Assembly (NCBI RefSeq): GCF_030272615.1
Contig: NC_081413.1
Location: forward strand, 722,513,649 to 722,577,648
Direction: 5' to 3'
DNA from: Cryptomeria japonica
Taxonomy: Eukaryota > Streptophyta > Pinopsida > Cupressales > Cupressaceae
Length of the DNA: 64,000 nt
The notes under the pieces are model-generated. The model was not told the DNA's origin. It saw nothing but the letters and a program-made list of their open reading frames with translations, and ran no database searches. The position numbers were made by a program, and so were the translations under genes. Positions 10,826 to 22,872 of this stretch are shown one piece after another; within the stretch, counting starts at the first letter, position 1, and the number at the start of each line of letters is the position of its first letter.

Positions 10826-12325
10826 TTGCTCACTACTAATGTCCCAAAAGATTTAGAAGTCGATTGGTTTCACTCTATGGTGGGTCACTTGACTTCGCCT
10901 CATTACCTCAGTTTCTCTGAAGAAGATGACAACTCCCTGAATCACCCGCATAACCAACCATTACACATCGAAGCTATGATTCATAAACACCGAGTCAAAC
11001 ATGTTTTGATAGATGGAGGCGTTGGGTTGAATATTTGTACCTACAATCTACTAACATATCTAGGATTTTATGAAAATGTCATTGATCCAACAAAGAAAAT
11101 AACGATCAAAGCTTATGATGAATAAGAAAGAACCTCTAAAGGTCTGGTACTATTACCAATCAAGGTAGGACCTATGGAAAGAGATGTTATCTTTCAGGTG
11201 CTCGACCTTCCTCTTTCATACAACATCTTACTGGGAAGGCCATGGGTTCACGAAATGAAAGCAGTACCATCTACATATCATCAGTGCTTGAAATTTCCTT
11301 ATAACGGAGTTGAAGTCAATATTCCTGCTGATACAAGCTATACCTATAATGCACTAACGCAGAGTGCTGATGTTTTTGTTCCTCGTAATAGAGAAGCCTC
11401 TATAGCTGAAAGTTCAGAAACTTTGATGAAAGATTTAGAAAAGAAATTGAAAATCACAAATACTAGCATGGATGGATACAAAATAGAACCTGTACTTTCA
11501 TTAATGTCTCTTCCTCCATCGCCAAGACAGTGGAGGAAACCATCAGAGGTTATGAAGCCACAAACTTCAACTCCAAATGTCATTTATGATGGTCTCTTTA
11601 TACAATCCTCTACTTCCCTTACAGATGAAATAGAAGAGGATGATGTTCTCAAATGGCTTTTCAAAGAAGATATTCCAAACAAAGAAATACGACATTGTGA
11701 AATTTCCCCGACACAACATGGTCCGGGCTATAAGATGATTCAACGCATGGGATATTCAGGTACCGGTCCTCTAGGCAAGCGTCAAGAAGATAATTTTGAA
11801 CCTATTCAGCTGCAAACTAAGTCTACAAATTATAAAGCTGGACTCAGATACAATCCAAGACAATCATCAGATCAGAAACATACTAAGTGGAGGAAAAAGA
11901 TACTACCTTCAACATCACAGAAAATAAATATTCAGCAAACTCAGGAAGAGTGTGAAAATAAAAAAGAAGAATTGGCCATCAAGAGAGAAGAAGAAGCTGG
12001 TACTCAAGTTCCAATTGTATCAGTGATAACACTACAAGGAGTAGAAATTCCAGAAGACATGAGAGAAGAAATCGAAGGAATTAAAGAGTTGTTCGCACCA
12101 CTAAACATTCCGGTCATATATACAGGTAGACAACAAATAGATGATTCAGAAACTGACTCGAATGAGTATGAATGGGGTCCAGATCATCTCTTAGATACAT
12201 CTACTACAAAAACTCCTGAAGAATCTAGTGATATCATAGATGAAGCACAAGATGAAATCCGCTTAAAGTTGCAAAAGGAAATAGAGGAAATCAGACTAAA
12301 AACGCAAGAAGACTATGAACAATAG
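10826..12325 (+). pseudogene. Tat element protease region with G-patch domain
   Basis: Two collinear segments in the pol frame (10826-11125 and 11174-12325, separated by a stop at 11123-11125). The protease-like part reads HVLIDGGVGLNI: the active-site triad is Asp-Gly-Gly rather than the usual Asp-Thr/Ser-Gly. The flap and C-terminal part follow (NILLGRPWVHEMKAVPSTY, 11237-11293). At about 11720-11870 comes a glycine-rich G-patch-like stretch (GPGYKMIQRMGYSGTGPLG), a domain usually linked to nucleic-acid binding. A charged, low-complexity tail ends at 12325. The homologous segment in the gag-only element at 35784-43535 supports the protease reading. Confidence 0.75.
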
Positions 12326-13531
12326 CTAAAAGAAGGAAGAGCACAAGCAAATTCTTCACCTACTATATCTCCCTCTAATGAGATAGAACAGATCAAGTAT
12401 GTAACTACAAAATAAGAATTAGAAGCTACAGAAGTAGGACCAGTCATTAGTCCAAAGGAAGCTGAATGGAAAAGACGCCATAGACTAATAGAGTCATCAA
12501 GGTTATGTCAACAGGTATGTCAAATACAAGTGATCAATGAACCAAATCATGAAGGAACTTGCAGCATCAAAGATGTAGGTATTGATACTATACATACTTT
12601 CACTCAATCACTTGAACAAGAGTCAGAAAATTCATCTTATGACACTGATAACTCTAACAGAAACTCTATTTATGACAACAACTATTCAACATTAAATTAT
12701 GACAACTCTGTCATGAATGATGAGATTCTCCCTGTTGATCCTGTTACTATCACACCATAATATATAGTCCAGTCTGAAGTAGGGGATGACTCTAGGAGTA
12801 GGTCTATTGGGTTAGGTCCACTAAATATTAACATGCACTTTGATAATTGTGTTGTAACTCTTCCTGGTCTCGAGACACCTACGCAAGGTAATATTTTGGA
12901 ACTCAACTTGTCACTCCAAAGTTATGATGATAATACCGTGAACTCCCTTGAACCTCTTCAAACCTTATCCTTGGTGCATCCTGAACTGATTGATTGTACT
13001 CTTTACAACCAACCTTTGAATATACCTACCTTCGCCAATGACTACACATTAGCATGCTATCTTAATGCAGTTAAATGAATGGACTCTTCCACTAGTGAGC
13101 AAAGTGAGAACATAACAGAGACAGACATCAAGTATCTCAGTCACAAAAATCAAAATAAAAGTTCTGATAATGAAAACCACACAGTGGCGGTGTCAGAACA
13201 AAGAAAAGTAAAAATAAAGGACGTACCTAAGGGTGAAAACCTCTCTGAGGCACTTGAGGGTGAGATACTTTATATGCTACCAAGTCACTTCCAAGAAAGG
13301 TCTTCAATATTTATTGAGCCAACCAATCCACTAAATATTGGAAGTCAAGAGACACAACATATCATTCATTTAGATCAATCACTATCATCAGAAGAGTTAA
13401 AAGATTTCAGCAACCTCTTTTCAAAAAAGAAGATCAACTTTGCACGGACATACTCTGATATGCCAGATCTAGATCCTGATATCATCATGGATCATCTCTC
13501 TATTACACCAAGAGTTAAACTAGTCAAGTGA
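12326..13531 (+). pseudogene. Tat element linker between protease and RT
   Basis: The pol frame continues with stops between open pieces 12530-12760, 12833-13078 and 13079-13531. The sequence is acidic and Ser/Asn-rich with no recognised domain until about 13390, where EELKDFSNLFSKKKINFARTY and YSDMPDLDPDIIMDHL resemble the region that precedes RT in Tat elements. It is probably a spacer; no function is proposed. Confidence 0.6.
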
Positions 13532-13543
13532 AAACTCCATTAA

Positions 13544-15535
13544 ATGCATCCTCATGTGGCACTGCTAGTCAAGGCTGAGCTAGAAAAATTGCTAAAAGCT
13601 GGATTTATCAGAGCTATAGACTATGTAGAATGGATATCAAACATAGTACATGTATCAAAGGCAGACAAATATGTTAGGGTTTGCATAGACTTCAGGTATC
13701 TCAACAAAGCATGTTCGAAAGATGATTTTCCATTGCCCAACATTGATATGATATTGGATATGACTGTTGGATATGAGATGTACTCATTAATGGATGGATT
13801 ATCTGGTTATAATCAGATCAAGATAGCTCCTGAGGATCAAGGAAAGACAACCTTCACATGTGCATGCGGAACCTTCTGCTGGAATGTCATGCCATTTGGA
13901 CTAAAGAATGTAGGAGCGACTTACCAAAGAGCAGTAACCACTATCTTCCATGATATGATGCACCAAACCATGGAAGATTATGTTGATGACACCCTAGTAT
14001 AAACCATGAGGAGATCCACACATATCCAAGAACTGGGCCTCATATTGGATAGAATGGAAAGATTCAAGCTCCGGCTAAATCCTAAAAAGTGTGCATTTCG
14101 AGTAACATCAGGGAAATTGCCTGGTTACATTATTTCAAAAAAAGGAATTGAGGTTGATCCTGAAAAGGTCCAAGCCATAATGGAAATGCCTCCACCCAAG
14201 AACATCAGTCAAATGAGAAGTTTACAAGGACGTATCCAATCAATAAGAAGCTTTATATCTCAGCTAGTAGACAAAGCTCAACTCTTCACAAAATTATTAA
14301 GGAAAGGAGTAACATACAACTGGGATGAGGAATATGAACAACTTCTCAAACAAATCAAGGAATATCTTTCAAACCCACCCATATTTATGCGACTAATTAA
14401 GGGTAAAACATTGATTCTATACATATCAGCTACCGATACATCATTGAGGGCACTTTTGGCACAACAGGATGAAAATAAAAAGGAAAGAGCTATATATTAT
14501 ATCAGCAGAACCTTGGTGTCCTATGAAATGAACTATACTATCATAGAAAAAGCTTGTTTGGCATTAGTCTTTGCATCACATAAATTAAGACACTACATGT
14601 TATCACACTCTATTAAGCTGGGGGCTAAGATTGATCCACTCAAATATCTTCTTAGCAAAGCAACACTTACAGGAAGACTGGCTAAATGGGTCATGGTTCT
14701 TATGGAATTTGATATTGAATATGTAGAATGCAAAGCCATCAAAGGACAAGTCATTGCAAACCAACTTTTTGATGCTCCACTTGAAGACAATCAACCTTTG
14801 CACATAGAATTTCCGGATGAATCAATCAAGCGCCTTACTCAACAATCATGGAAGATGTTATTTGATGGGTCTTTCACTCAACATGGTTCTGGTGTTGGAA
14901 TAATTTTTATTACTCCTCAAAAATATTCAATCCCAAAGGCTTACAAGATTCTCTTCCCTTGCACAAACAACATTGCAGAATATGAAGATTTGGTAAATGG
15001 GATCAAGCTGGCCATCGAATGGAAGGTTGTTGAATTACATATCTATGGAGATTCTCAGCTAATCATCAACCAAATCAATGATATATATTAGACTAGAGAT
15101 GAGAAACTTGTGCCTTATAAGAGAATGGTGGATGATCTCAAGAAATACTTTACCTTTGTATCATTTCAGCAGATTCCTAGATTAGCAAATAGAGCAGTGG
15201 ATGCTATGGACACCTTGGCGTCTATACCACAACTACAAGAATCTAATTTTTGCTTTGAATTCCTTGTGGAAGAGTTACATTATCCTGCCTATGATTCTCC
15301 TGAGTTCCAGGTGGTTTGTTGTATTATTGGACATGACTCATCTCGCTATAGCCACATTTACTCTTACCTTCGTGACCAAGTTATCCCTTCTAATCTTACC
15401 CGTAATGAGAAAAGGAACCAAATCCAAAATGCTTCACGGTACATCATCATCGCTAACGACCTATTTAGACGAGGTTTGGATAGTACTTTGCTTAGGTGTC
15501 TAGAAACTGAAGAGTCCCGACGTGCATTATCTTAA
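13544..15535 (+). pseudogene. Tat element reverse transcriptase, RNase H and archaeal-type RNase H
   Basis: The RT core runs from about 13544 (VRVCIDFRYLNKA, LMDGLSGYNQIKIAP, VMPFGLKNVGATYQRA) to the catalytic YVDD at 13979-13990, shortly followed by a TAA at 14000-14002. The same frame resumes at 14006 with the thumb and retroviral RNase H (LILYISATDTSLRALLAQQ). The second, archaeal-like RNase H is at about 14850-15240. Its four acidic residues are visible: FDGS, NIAEYE, GDSQL and RAVDAMD. A TAG at 15089-15091 interrupts it. The dual RNase H arrangement defines the Tat lineage. Motifs are well kept but the stops preclude a full-length polyprotein. Confidence 0.9.
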
Positions 15536-16392
15536 GTCCATGGCGGTATTTATGGATCCCATTCAAACGGTCCAACTTTAGCATAGAAACTACTAAGGGT
15601 TGGCTACTACTAGCCCGACATGGAGAAAGATGCTATAAAATTTGCTAAAACTTGTGAGAAGTGTCAGCTACATGGGAACCTCATACATGCTCCAACAAGT
15701 GATCTCATACCCTTCATTACATATTGGCCTTTTCAACAATGGGTGTTTGATCTCATTGGCCAAATATATCCTGCATCATCTAATGGACACAAGTTTATTA
15801 TAACTGCCACTGAGTACTTCACTAAGTGGGTAGAAGTGATTCCGCTAATCAAAGAAACTAGTAAACAAGTAGCTCTATTCATCATTAACTATATCATCTA
15901 CAGGTATGGGATACCCTCATCCATTGTGACTGACAATGGAGGGCAGTTCAAAAACAAAGATCTAGATGAACTCTGTGAAAAATTCAAAATAAAACAGTAC
16001 TGGTCATCCATATACTACCCTCTAGGTAATGGACAAGCTGAAGCATCTAAAAGAATCTATTGACTATCTTATACAAAACAGTAAATAAATCTGGAAAGAA
16101 TTGGCATCTGCAGCTCAATCTTGCACTATGGGATTATAGAACAAGTATCAAAACACCTACTGGGGCTACACCTTTTTCTTTGGTATATGGGTTTGAAGAA
16201 GTCTTGCCTATTGAGGTGGAAATACCATCTTTGAGAGTTTCTTTGCAAGGTCTTGTTACTGATGAAGACTACAGAATATCTAGATTGCAAGAACTCGAGT
16301 TGCTGGATGAACGTCAACAAGTGGCATTTGATCATCTGAGAACATATCAAAAGAGAATGTCTAGAGGTTATAACAAAAAAGTTCGACAGTAA
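15536..16392 (+). pseudogene. Tat element integrase (frameshifted)
   Basis: Integrase inserts the cDNA into host DNA. The zinc-binding part is seen as HGGIYGSHSNGP and CEKCQ (15540-15670), broken by two stops. The catalytic core reads WVFDLIGQIYPASSNGHKF, then IVTDNGGQFKNKDL, then YYPLGNGQAEA, so all three DDE residues are present. A one-base frameshift near 16055 moves the C-terminal part to another frame (16060-16392: NWHLQLNLALWDYRTS, TPFSLVYGFEEVLPIE). The residual tail continues with stops to about 16600. Confidence 0.88.
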
Positions 16393-18075
16393 TAATTTCA
16401 AGTTGTTGACCTTGTTCTGAGAGAAAATCGTAAAAATCAATAGTTTCGAGACAACAAAGGGAAGTCTGAACTCAACTGGTTGGGTCCCTACATCGTTACT
16501 GTAGTCTTTGGCTCTGGTGCCTATCAACTCTCAATATCGGAAGGAGAACAACTCCATGAACCGATCAACACCATCCACTTGAAGAAATTCTTCACTTAGT
16601 ATTCTCTACTCCAGCAACCTGTACAACTAAAATGTCCTGAAAAAATTCTAAAAAATCATTAAAAAATCCTGAAAAAAAGAAAGAAAAGAGAAAGGATCTT
16701 TGCCAAACAGGTGAAAACCTGGTAAACAAGTTCCTCTTATACTCAAGAGCTCCATCTATAAACTCAACATTGACATTTCCCATTTTCATTCCTGCTTTCT
16801 TGCATCTTTGCTTTCGCTTGTACATATCTTTTAGTTGCTTTCATGACATCCTTTTTCTTTTGGAACTCTCATGGCTTGAAACCGATCAATGTCCTAATCT
16901 TAGGGTAATCGACTGAGCAACTTACATGTACTAAGTAGTATCAACCAAGTCATCTTTCTGTCAGTCGTACCTGGTCATCCACTCTGAGTCAGTCACTTGT
17001 CTCCAAACTATTGAAGAGTTTTATCATTGAGTAAACAAGGAAAACAAGACTACTGAAAACAATCACTAAATTGTTTGAGATATGCATGAAATTTTCTTTG
17101 TGTTGTCTTTTACATTGGTTTTCATTTATTATTCCCTTTGAGTAACTCGAGGAAATCTATCTTGACTAAGAGGAGCAAGGATTGGGAGCATAATGCTTTT
17201 ATTTGTTTTCTACTTGTAGGAATGAATTTGATGATTTGGAAACATCTAATTAGCTGGGTATCTGTGATAAGTGCCTTCACATCAAGGTGAAGTCGCCACA
17301 CATACCTCGACTCTGCTTATTTGTATGCTACAAGGAGGTTGGCATCATTTCTTTGTCTTTTTTGAGGGATCTTCTTTAATGTGCAATCTGGATGCATGCA
17401 TAATCTGTCCAAGGATATGAACGAAAAAAAGGGTCATTGCGGACAAGATAATTACGATTCCATATGAAAAGAAATGAACTCTATTTTTTCTGCTATGTTT
17501 TTAAACGCTCAGTGATGAAAATTAAGCATTCAAAATCCAGTGACTAGGTTTAGGTTGCATTCATCCTAAATTTTATGCATTTCAAGTGATGTCAGCATGA
17601 TAACAATGATCTCTTTATCTTTTGAATGAGAGTTTGAAGCATCATCATTTCTCAGCTAAGTGGTCTCTTTTTCATCATCATTTCTTTGATTGAGTACTTG
17701 TGTATTGAGATGTTAGCTGCATACACAAGCATCTTATATAGATCCATACATTTCATTATTACTTATATGCATTCATATTATTGCATGAAAGAAAAAAATA
17801 GACATTTGCATTACTAGTTATATTCATCATTCATTTGCATATGAAAAAGAAAAAAAAATAAATATCAATATTCATCTACATTACATACATCCATATTGAC
17901 AAGATATGCATACATATAGAATAAAGCATATAGAAAGACATCTAATAATCAATCAACACAAGTATGATGAAATCAAATCAAGATCTTGTATATATCATTA
18001 TAATCTCAGTGTCTTAGAGTACAAATGCTATCAACTGTTATGTACAATGTCTCATCGGAGAAAGAATCGTATAGG
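16393..18075 (+). other. Tat element 3' spacer, no gene seen
   Basis: After the integrase tail (recognisable to about 16600, FRDNKGKSELNWLGPYIV) there is AT-rich sequence with A/T runs, GAAAAAA repeats near 16640-16700 and CATCATTTC words near 17640-17690. No domain was recognised. Confidence 0.5.
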
Positions 18076-21000
18076 CTATAAAAAATGGGGTATATAACTG
18101 TAAAGCGGAAAAATCGCGATCGAACCCTAGTTGCTCTCCCCTCTTCCAACTCCAAGGAGAGAGAAGGGAGGTTCGCTAGGATTCGATGGTTTTCACTTAG
18201 GGGGGAGACTTTACATTCAAAAGAGGGGTTGAAACCCACAAGATCCAATCCCATGCAATGCAAGATTGGATGCTAAATGAGTTTCAAGGGTTAAGACAGC
18301 AAGGCTACCCTCTTTTGTAAAGAATGTGCATAGGAGAATTAAGCTAGGAATGCATAGAAAGTGACAAAGATTCGCTTATAAACTGAGATAGGAATACAGT
18401 ATGAAGCTGCGGACCTGGAATTAGCAGTAAAATGTCGATACGGCGCTGTCCTGCAAATTTGAGCAAAAGTTGTCGGGACGATGGCGCCCGGCGCCACGGT
18501 CCTCCGAAAAAATCCGCGAAACGAAGGGGGATCTGTTCGTCTCTGCACAAGGATTCTAGATCTTCAATCTCAGCCGCATACCTGCAACCTACACACAGAA
18601 AAGAGAAGACGATTGGGGGGTTAGGGATTAGGGGTTTGCCTTAAGGTCAAACCCCGGTTTTGGTATTAACCAAGAAATGAGCAAGAGCTGTAAATGTAAA
18701 TGACTGTAAAACAAGTACTAATACCTTGTTCTAAGGATGTTTGTATCCTTATGTGCGAAGGTTTAGATGTTGTATGTTGTATGTTGTATGTAGCATGTAG
18801 TATGTGATCTCCTCTTCAATGGTTGAATCCTTGTCTTGAATGCAACACTTAGCCTTGAATGGAGACTTAGAAGGAATGCTTGAATGCTTGAATGCTTGAG
18901 TATAGTTTCCACGCTTTGTACACATATCCTCCTCATATCCCAAATGAGAGAGAAAAATGTAGTTTATATACTTGTCAATTAGGGCTGATAGACTGATTTT
19001 CCCGACCTTAGGCCGACCAGGAAAGTTAATTTCCAAATTGCAAACAAAAAGACCCGAGACCCCTTAGGAGACCGGGCCCAAAATAGGACCCAGGGCGTTG
19101 GGCGCTCTGGTCCCACCTCCCGGGACAGTAGAGTGCAAGGAGGTTCAGGCCAGGGTACTTGAAAAATGCAGTTTTTGGTGTCGTGAGCAAGTTTCGGGGT
19201 CTCCATTCAGGTTGCGTGTTGCGTCGCCATCGTGAAGACCCAAATGCAGTCGAAATTGCAAGTGTCACAATTTTAGGATGCTACAATAACAAAATCTAGG
19301 AGCTATAAAAATATAGCTCTCTGCCTCTCCCTCATCACCAGGTGGAGGAGGTGGTTCCTGCTAACCGGCATCATATCTGGGTGCCCTAGCTCCCTCAGAT
19401 CGAGCCATATACTGCGAATATGGGACAACCTGTTGTGCTACTAGGACCACTACATTATAAGCTGCAACATAATACATTGTCCAACTCATTTGATGTAACA
19501 CCTCTCGCTGAAATGCATCACGATCTGCTCTAACCTCAACAAGTTGTTGATCCCGCTCTGCTCTGACCTCTGCAAGTTGTCAGTCTCGCTCTTCTAGCTA
19601 CATCTGCGCCATTGTCAACTATGACTACAAGCCTACCAACCTTGATCTCAACAACTGTGCTGCATTTGGTACCCCCTACTCTTTGTCTCCCTCTTTGCCT
19701 CCCTCTCCACCTCCCTGCTCATCCCTCTGTTGCCTCACCTACCTAGGAGCTTCTCTCTCCTCCTCACCTCCACCCTCTGTTGCCCTAGCACCACTAGCCT
19801 CAACACCAATAGCCCCTAGAGATCCACCCTCCCCTCTCTGTCGCTATCTCACTCCAACTGGTATCCTGCTGCTACTATCCCCAGGATCACCTCCTGCCCG
19901 CCTAGGTGCATCCACTCTCGGTCCCTGCACCTGTCCTTGTCCTTGCACCTATCCTTGTCCTTGAACCTGACCTGGTACCTATACTTGTGTTGGTGCCTCA
20001 TCCTCGGCCTCCTCTATGAGAGGTGCATGCTCTCCAAGATTTGTGAATCTAGGAAAAGGATGTCTATGGAACCAATCCCTGTACTAGGGCAATACCCTCG
20101 CATCTGCAACATCCTCCAAATAATCCCATCTCTATCGCTGTAACCCGACTAGCTCCTGCATTCTCAGTGCATATGACAACCTCGGGGCCCATCCTCATCT
20201 CTCCTCCTCTCCATAATGGGCATAGGTTGTGAACTCTTGGGATATACCCTGTGGTCTCCCATACTGCCTCATCACCCTAGATACTACAAACCACTCAATG
20301 ATAGACACTGATCGGCCGATGAGAGGTGTAGTCATGAACATATCCTTCCTTTGCGCTCTCCAATCATCCCACAACTCCAGACCCCTATATGGTCTCCATA
20401 CTACCACGATCAGATCGTACAGCTGTCTCCTCCAGTAGTCTATCTTGCTCAGATGGGGCTGAGTAACATAACCTGAATAACAATAAATAATGGGTTGGTG
20501 CATCTCTCTACAATCATCTACTATCGACTTGCATACTGGGATGTGCTCCCATGCCCATATCTGTAAAACTAAAACCCTTGCTGCCATACTCTTCCCCTCT
20601 CGATACACAACCTTGTGCATCTCATGATACATATGGGCCAGCAAACAAGATCCCCACCCTAATCTCTCTGGATGAGTCAACAACCTCTCAAGCATCCTAG
20701 CCCAACCACACAGAAAACCCTATTGTCCCCTATCCAGCATAATAAAATAACCAAGGATACTTGCTAACATGCATGCCAGTGGAAACTGCTCACTATACCT
20801 GCTCATCAGAACATCCCATGTGATAGCTCGCTCAAGGATAGTCTCATCGTGGAATATTCATCTCAATGCTAAGATACCTGACCGCTAAGCAGAATCATAA
20901 TCGACCTTGTCACCAGCAAATAGAATCCTTAGAATCTGGTATACATCCTCAGGTGTGATCGTCATCTCTCCTACAGGTAGATGAAAGGTGTTATGCTCTG

Positions 21001-21718
21001 AATGAAACTTCTCTACTAATACAATCAGCATCTCATGATTCACACAAATATCCGACATCTACAGAAGGTATCCAAACCCGCACAAATCAATATGCGCCCT
21101 ATCTGCATCTAATAAACTATGAACTAACCCCATCGTCGATGGATAAACACATCGAAACAAGATATCCAACAACTGAATCTGCAAAATCAAACATAAACAC
21201 TATTAGCACGTGATCCAAATTGCACTAAAAATATGCTAAACATGCTTGCTAATCCAAATATACAAAATACAAAATCAAAATTTGATGTTTTGACCGTAAA
21301 AAATGCTGCTTGTTTTTCATACGAGTTTTCACAGACAGGCAGAAAATCGTACGAATCAGGATTACACCTCACATGAAAAACTATCACCATATGATAAAAC
21401 ATGATACATCACACGATAAAATGGGCACTCAAGCACACTTTCGTATGAGACGTGGGCCCACATCAGACAACAAACCCTATATGCCCATACGATAAAACAC
21501 TAAAGAGATATTTTATCGTACGAAAAACAGTCTTAGCCCGCATGATAAACTGAGGCACACGACTTTAAATGACTCTAAAATTTGAAAAAATCAACCAAAA
21601 TTCAAAATTTAAGAAATCAAACAACTTCAGATAGATCACTTACCATTGGGTCATAGTTTCGTGATTGATTATGACGTCTTTGGCACTCAAAATGATGCTC
21701 CCAGATCAAAATGGCCAT
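18076..21718 (-). pseudogene. Plant mobile domain (PMD) gene, antisense inside the Tat element
   Basis: A PMD (plant mobile domain, aminotransferase-like) gene lies opposite to the retroelement. Exon 1 is 21718-21644: ATG, 25 codons, ending NYDPM before a GTAAGT donor. Exon 2 starts at 21178 after TTTTGCAG and continues in the same phase (IQLLDILFRCVYPSTMGL). Family features follow: MTITPEDVYQILRI, AITWDVL, then MLERLLTHPERLGWGSCLLA and ARVLVLQIWAWEHIPV (20695-20520) and VVWRPYRGLELWDDWRAQRK. Near 19640-19510 is a charged heptad-like stretch (RDQQLVEVRADRDAFQRE). The frame reaches a stop at 18078-18076 after the solo LTR inserted at 18099-19285. Several internal stops (for example at 20707) and probable frameshifts make it a pseudogene. 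A TATA box lies 73 bp upstream of the ATG. Its length, intron and promoter suggest a captured host-type gene. Confidence 0.8.
18099..19285 (-). mobile_element. Solo LTR nested in the Tat element
   Basis: Reverse complement of the LTR family at 35784-37005 and 42353-43535. In its own sense it starts TGTAGCATCCTAAAATTGTG and ends CTTTACA. It is flanked by the perfect 5-bp duplication ATAAC (18094-18098 and 19286-19290). No internal region is present, so it is a product of LTR-LTR recombination. An LTR TATA box (TATATAAA on the minus strand) is at about 18963-18970. It interrupts the last ~10 codons of the antisense PMD gene. Confidence 0.93.
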
Positions 21719-21790
21719 TTTTCTTCGCAGAGGGCTTTTAAAATTTCAAACTTGGAGAGGTGTAAATGACTTGAAAATGACACATGGACC

Positions 21791-21798
21791 CCTTATAT
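21791..21798 (-). promoter_or_regulatory. TATA box of the antisense PMD gene
   Basis: The minus strand reads GGCTATATAAGGGG, a textbook plant TATA box, 73 bp upstream of the PMD ATG at 21718. It supports the PMD unit as a transcription unit independent of the LTR. Confidence 0.65.
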
Positions 21799-22860
21799 AG
21801 CCAAAACCCTAATTTTTCAACTTGCTTCGATGGACGTGAAAACTGTAACGTAAGCTAACTTGCCCGTCCTGATTCCATTTTTGGGATCGAAATAAAAAAC
21901 TGAGATCATCTTCCTAGTCAATTTTGCACAACTGAGACCACTTAGCACTTTCATCAACTGCTCTTTCTTTTCTTCAATTTGCGCTCAATTTTATCAAATC
22001 TAAATCTCAATTTTAATTCTCAAACCAACTCCAATTTTAATCTTCAACATTAATCTTTGTTCTCAAATAACTTATCATCACTAAAAAAATTGCTTAAAAT
22101 CACTGCACAACCTATCAGTCTTTCGATTTCGCTCCTAAGGGGGCATACTCATGACCTCATCATCTTTTCAATGATTATCATCATCAAAAGTCGATAAATT
22201 TTTCAAATCTTCATCTAAAATTGAGCAAAAATCTTTTCAACCAAAGAAAATTAACAAGACCTCATCGCTAGGGGCATCTCAGCTTCATCACTTTAAGTTG
22301 AAATTTCTCGATCATCTAAATCAAATAAATCTCTAGGGGCATATCAGTTTCATACCAAATCAAACCGATATTGTCTTCATCCGAAACAGTCTCTTAAAGT
22401 TAATCAATTTCATTGCCTTTTCATCAAGTTGATTATTCGTTTAAACTCAATCAACGGTTTAAAGAGTATCTTTGATCACACGCTCAATCTAAGTAGGTGT
22501 TTAGTTTCATCACATTAAATCAAGCTGGACAGTTTATCTTCGCTCATCATGTCTTGATCCATCAAGTTCAAGATCGGTTTTATCTTTGCTCACTATGTCT
22601 AGTTCAATCAAGTTCTAGATCAGTAAGATCCGCTTCTTGATCCATCAAGATCAAGTTCAGTATCTTTTCTCTTCATCGGTCCTAGTTTAATAAAGTTCAG
22701 GATCGATATCGCTTTAATTAACTCTGTTCAGTTTCATCACTTCAAATCAAACTAAATACCTTGCTCTTCATCTAGTTAGTGATCAATCAAGTTCAGAACT
22801 GATTTCTGGCTTTGACATCAAATTTTCTTTGAACCGATGCATTGCTCGCACATTAATTCT
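21799..22860 (+). other. Tat element spacer between PMD promoter and polypurine tract
   Basis: No coding sequence. From about 22300 to 22830 the sequence repeats short phrases such as ATCAAGTTC, AGTTTCATCA and AAACTCAATC at irregular intervals, giving a low-complexity, degenerate repeat character. Confidence 0.5.
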
Positions 22861-22872
22861 AAGAGGGGCAAA
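22861..22872 (+). other. Polypurine tract of the Tat element
   Basis: AAGAGGGGCAAA immediately precedes the TG of the 3' LTR, as expected for plus-strand DNA priming; one C interrupts the purines. Confidence 0.8.

Noticed and set aside
19683-19964. Plus-strand proline-rich ORF
   Set aside because: It is the complement of the antisense PMD gene, whose minus-strand frame shows family motifs and continuity; the proline-rich reading is a shadow.
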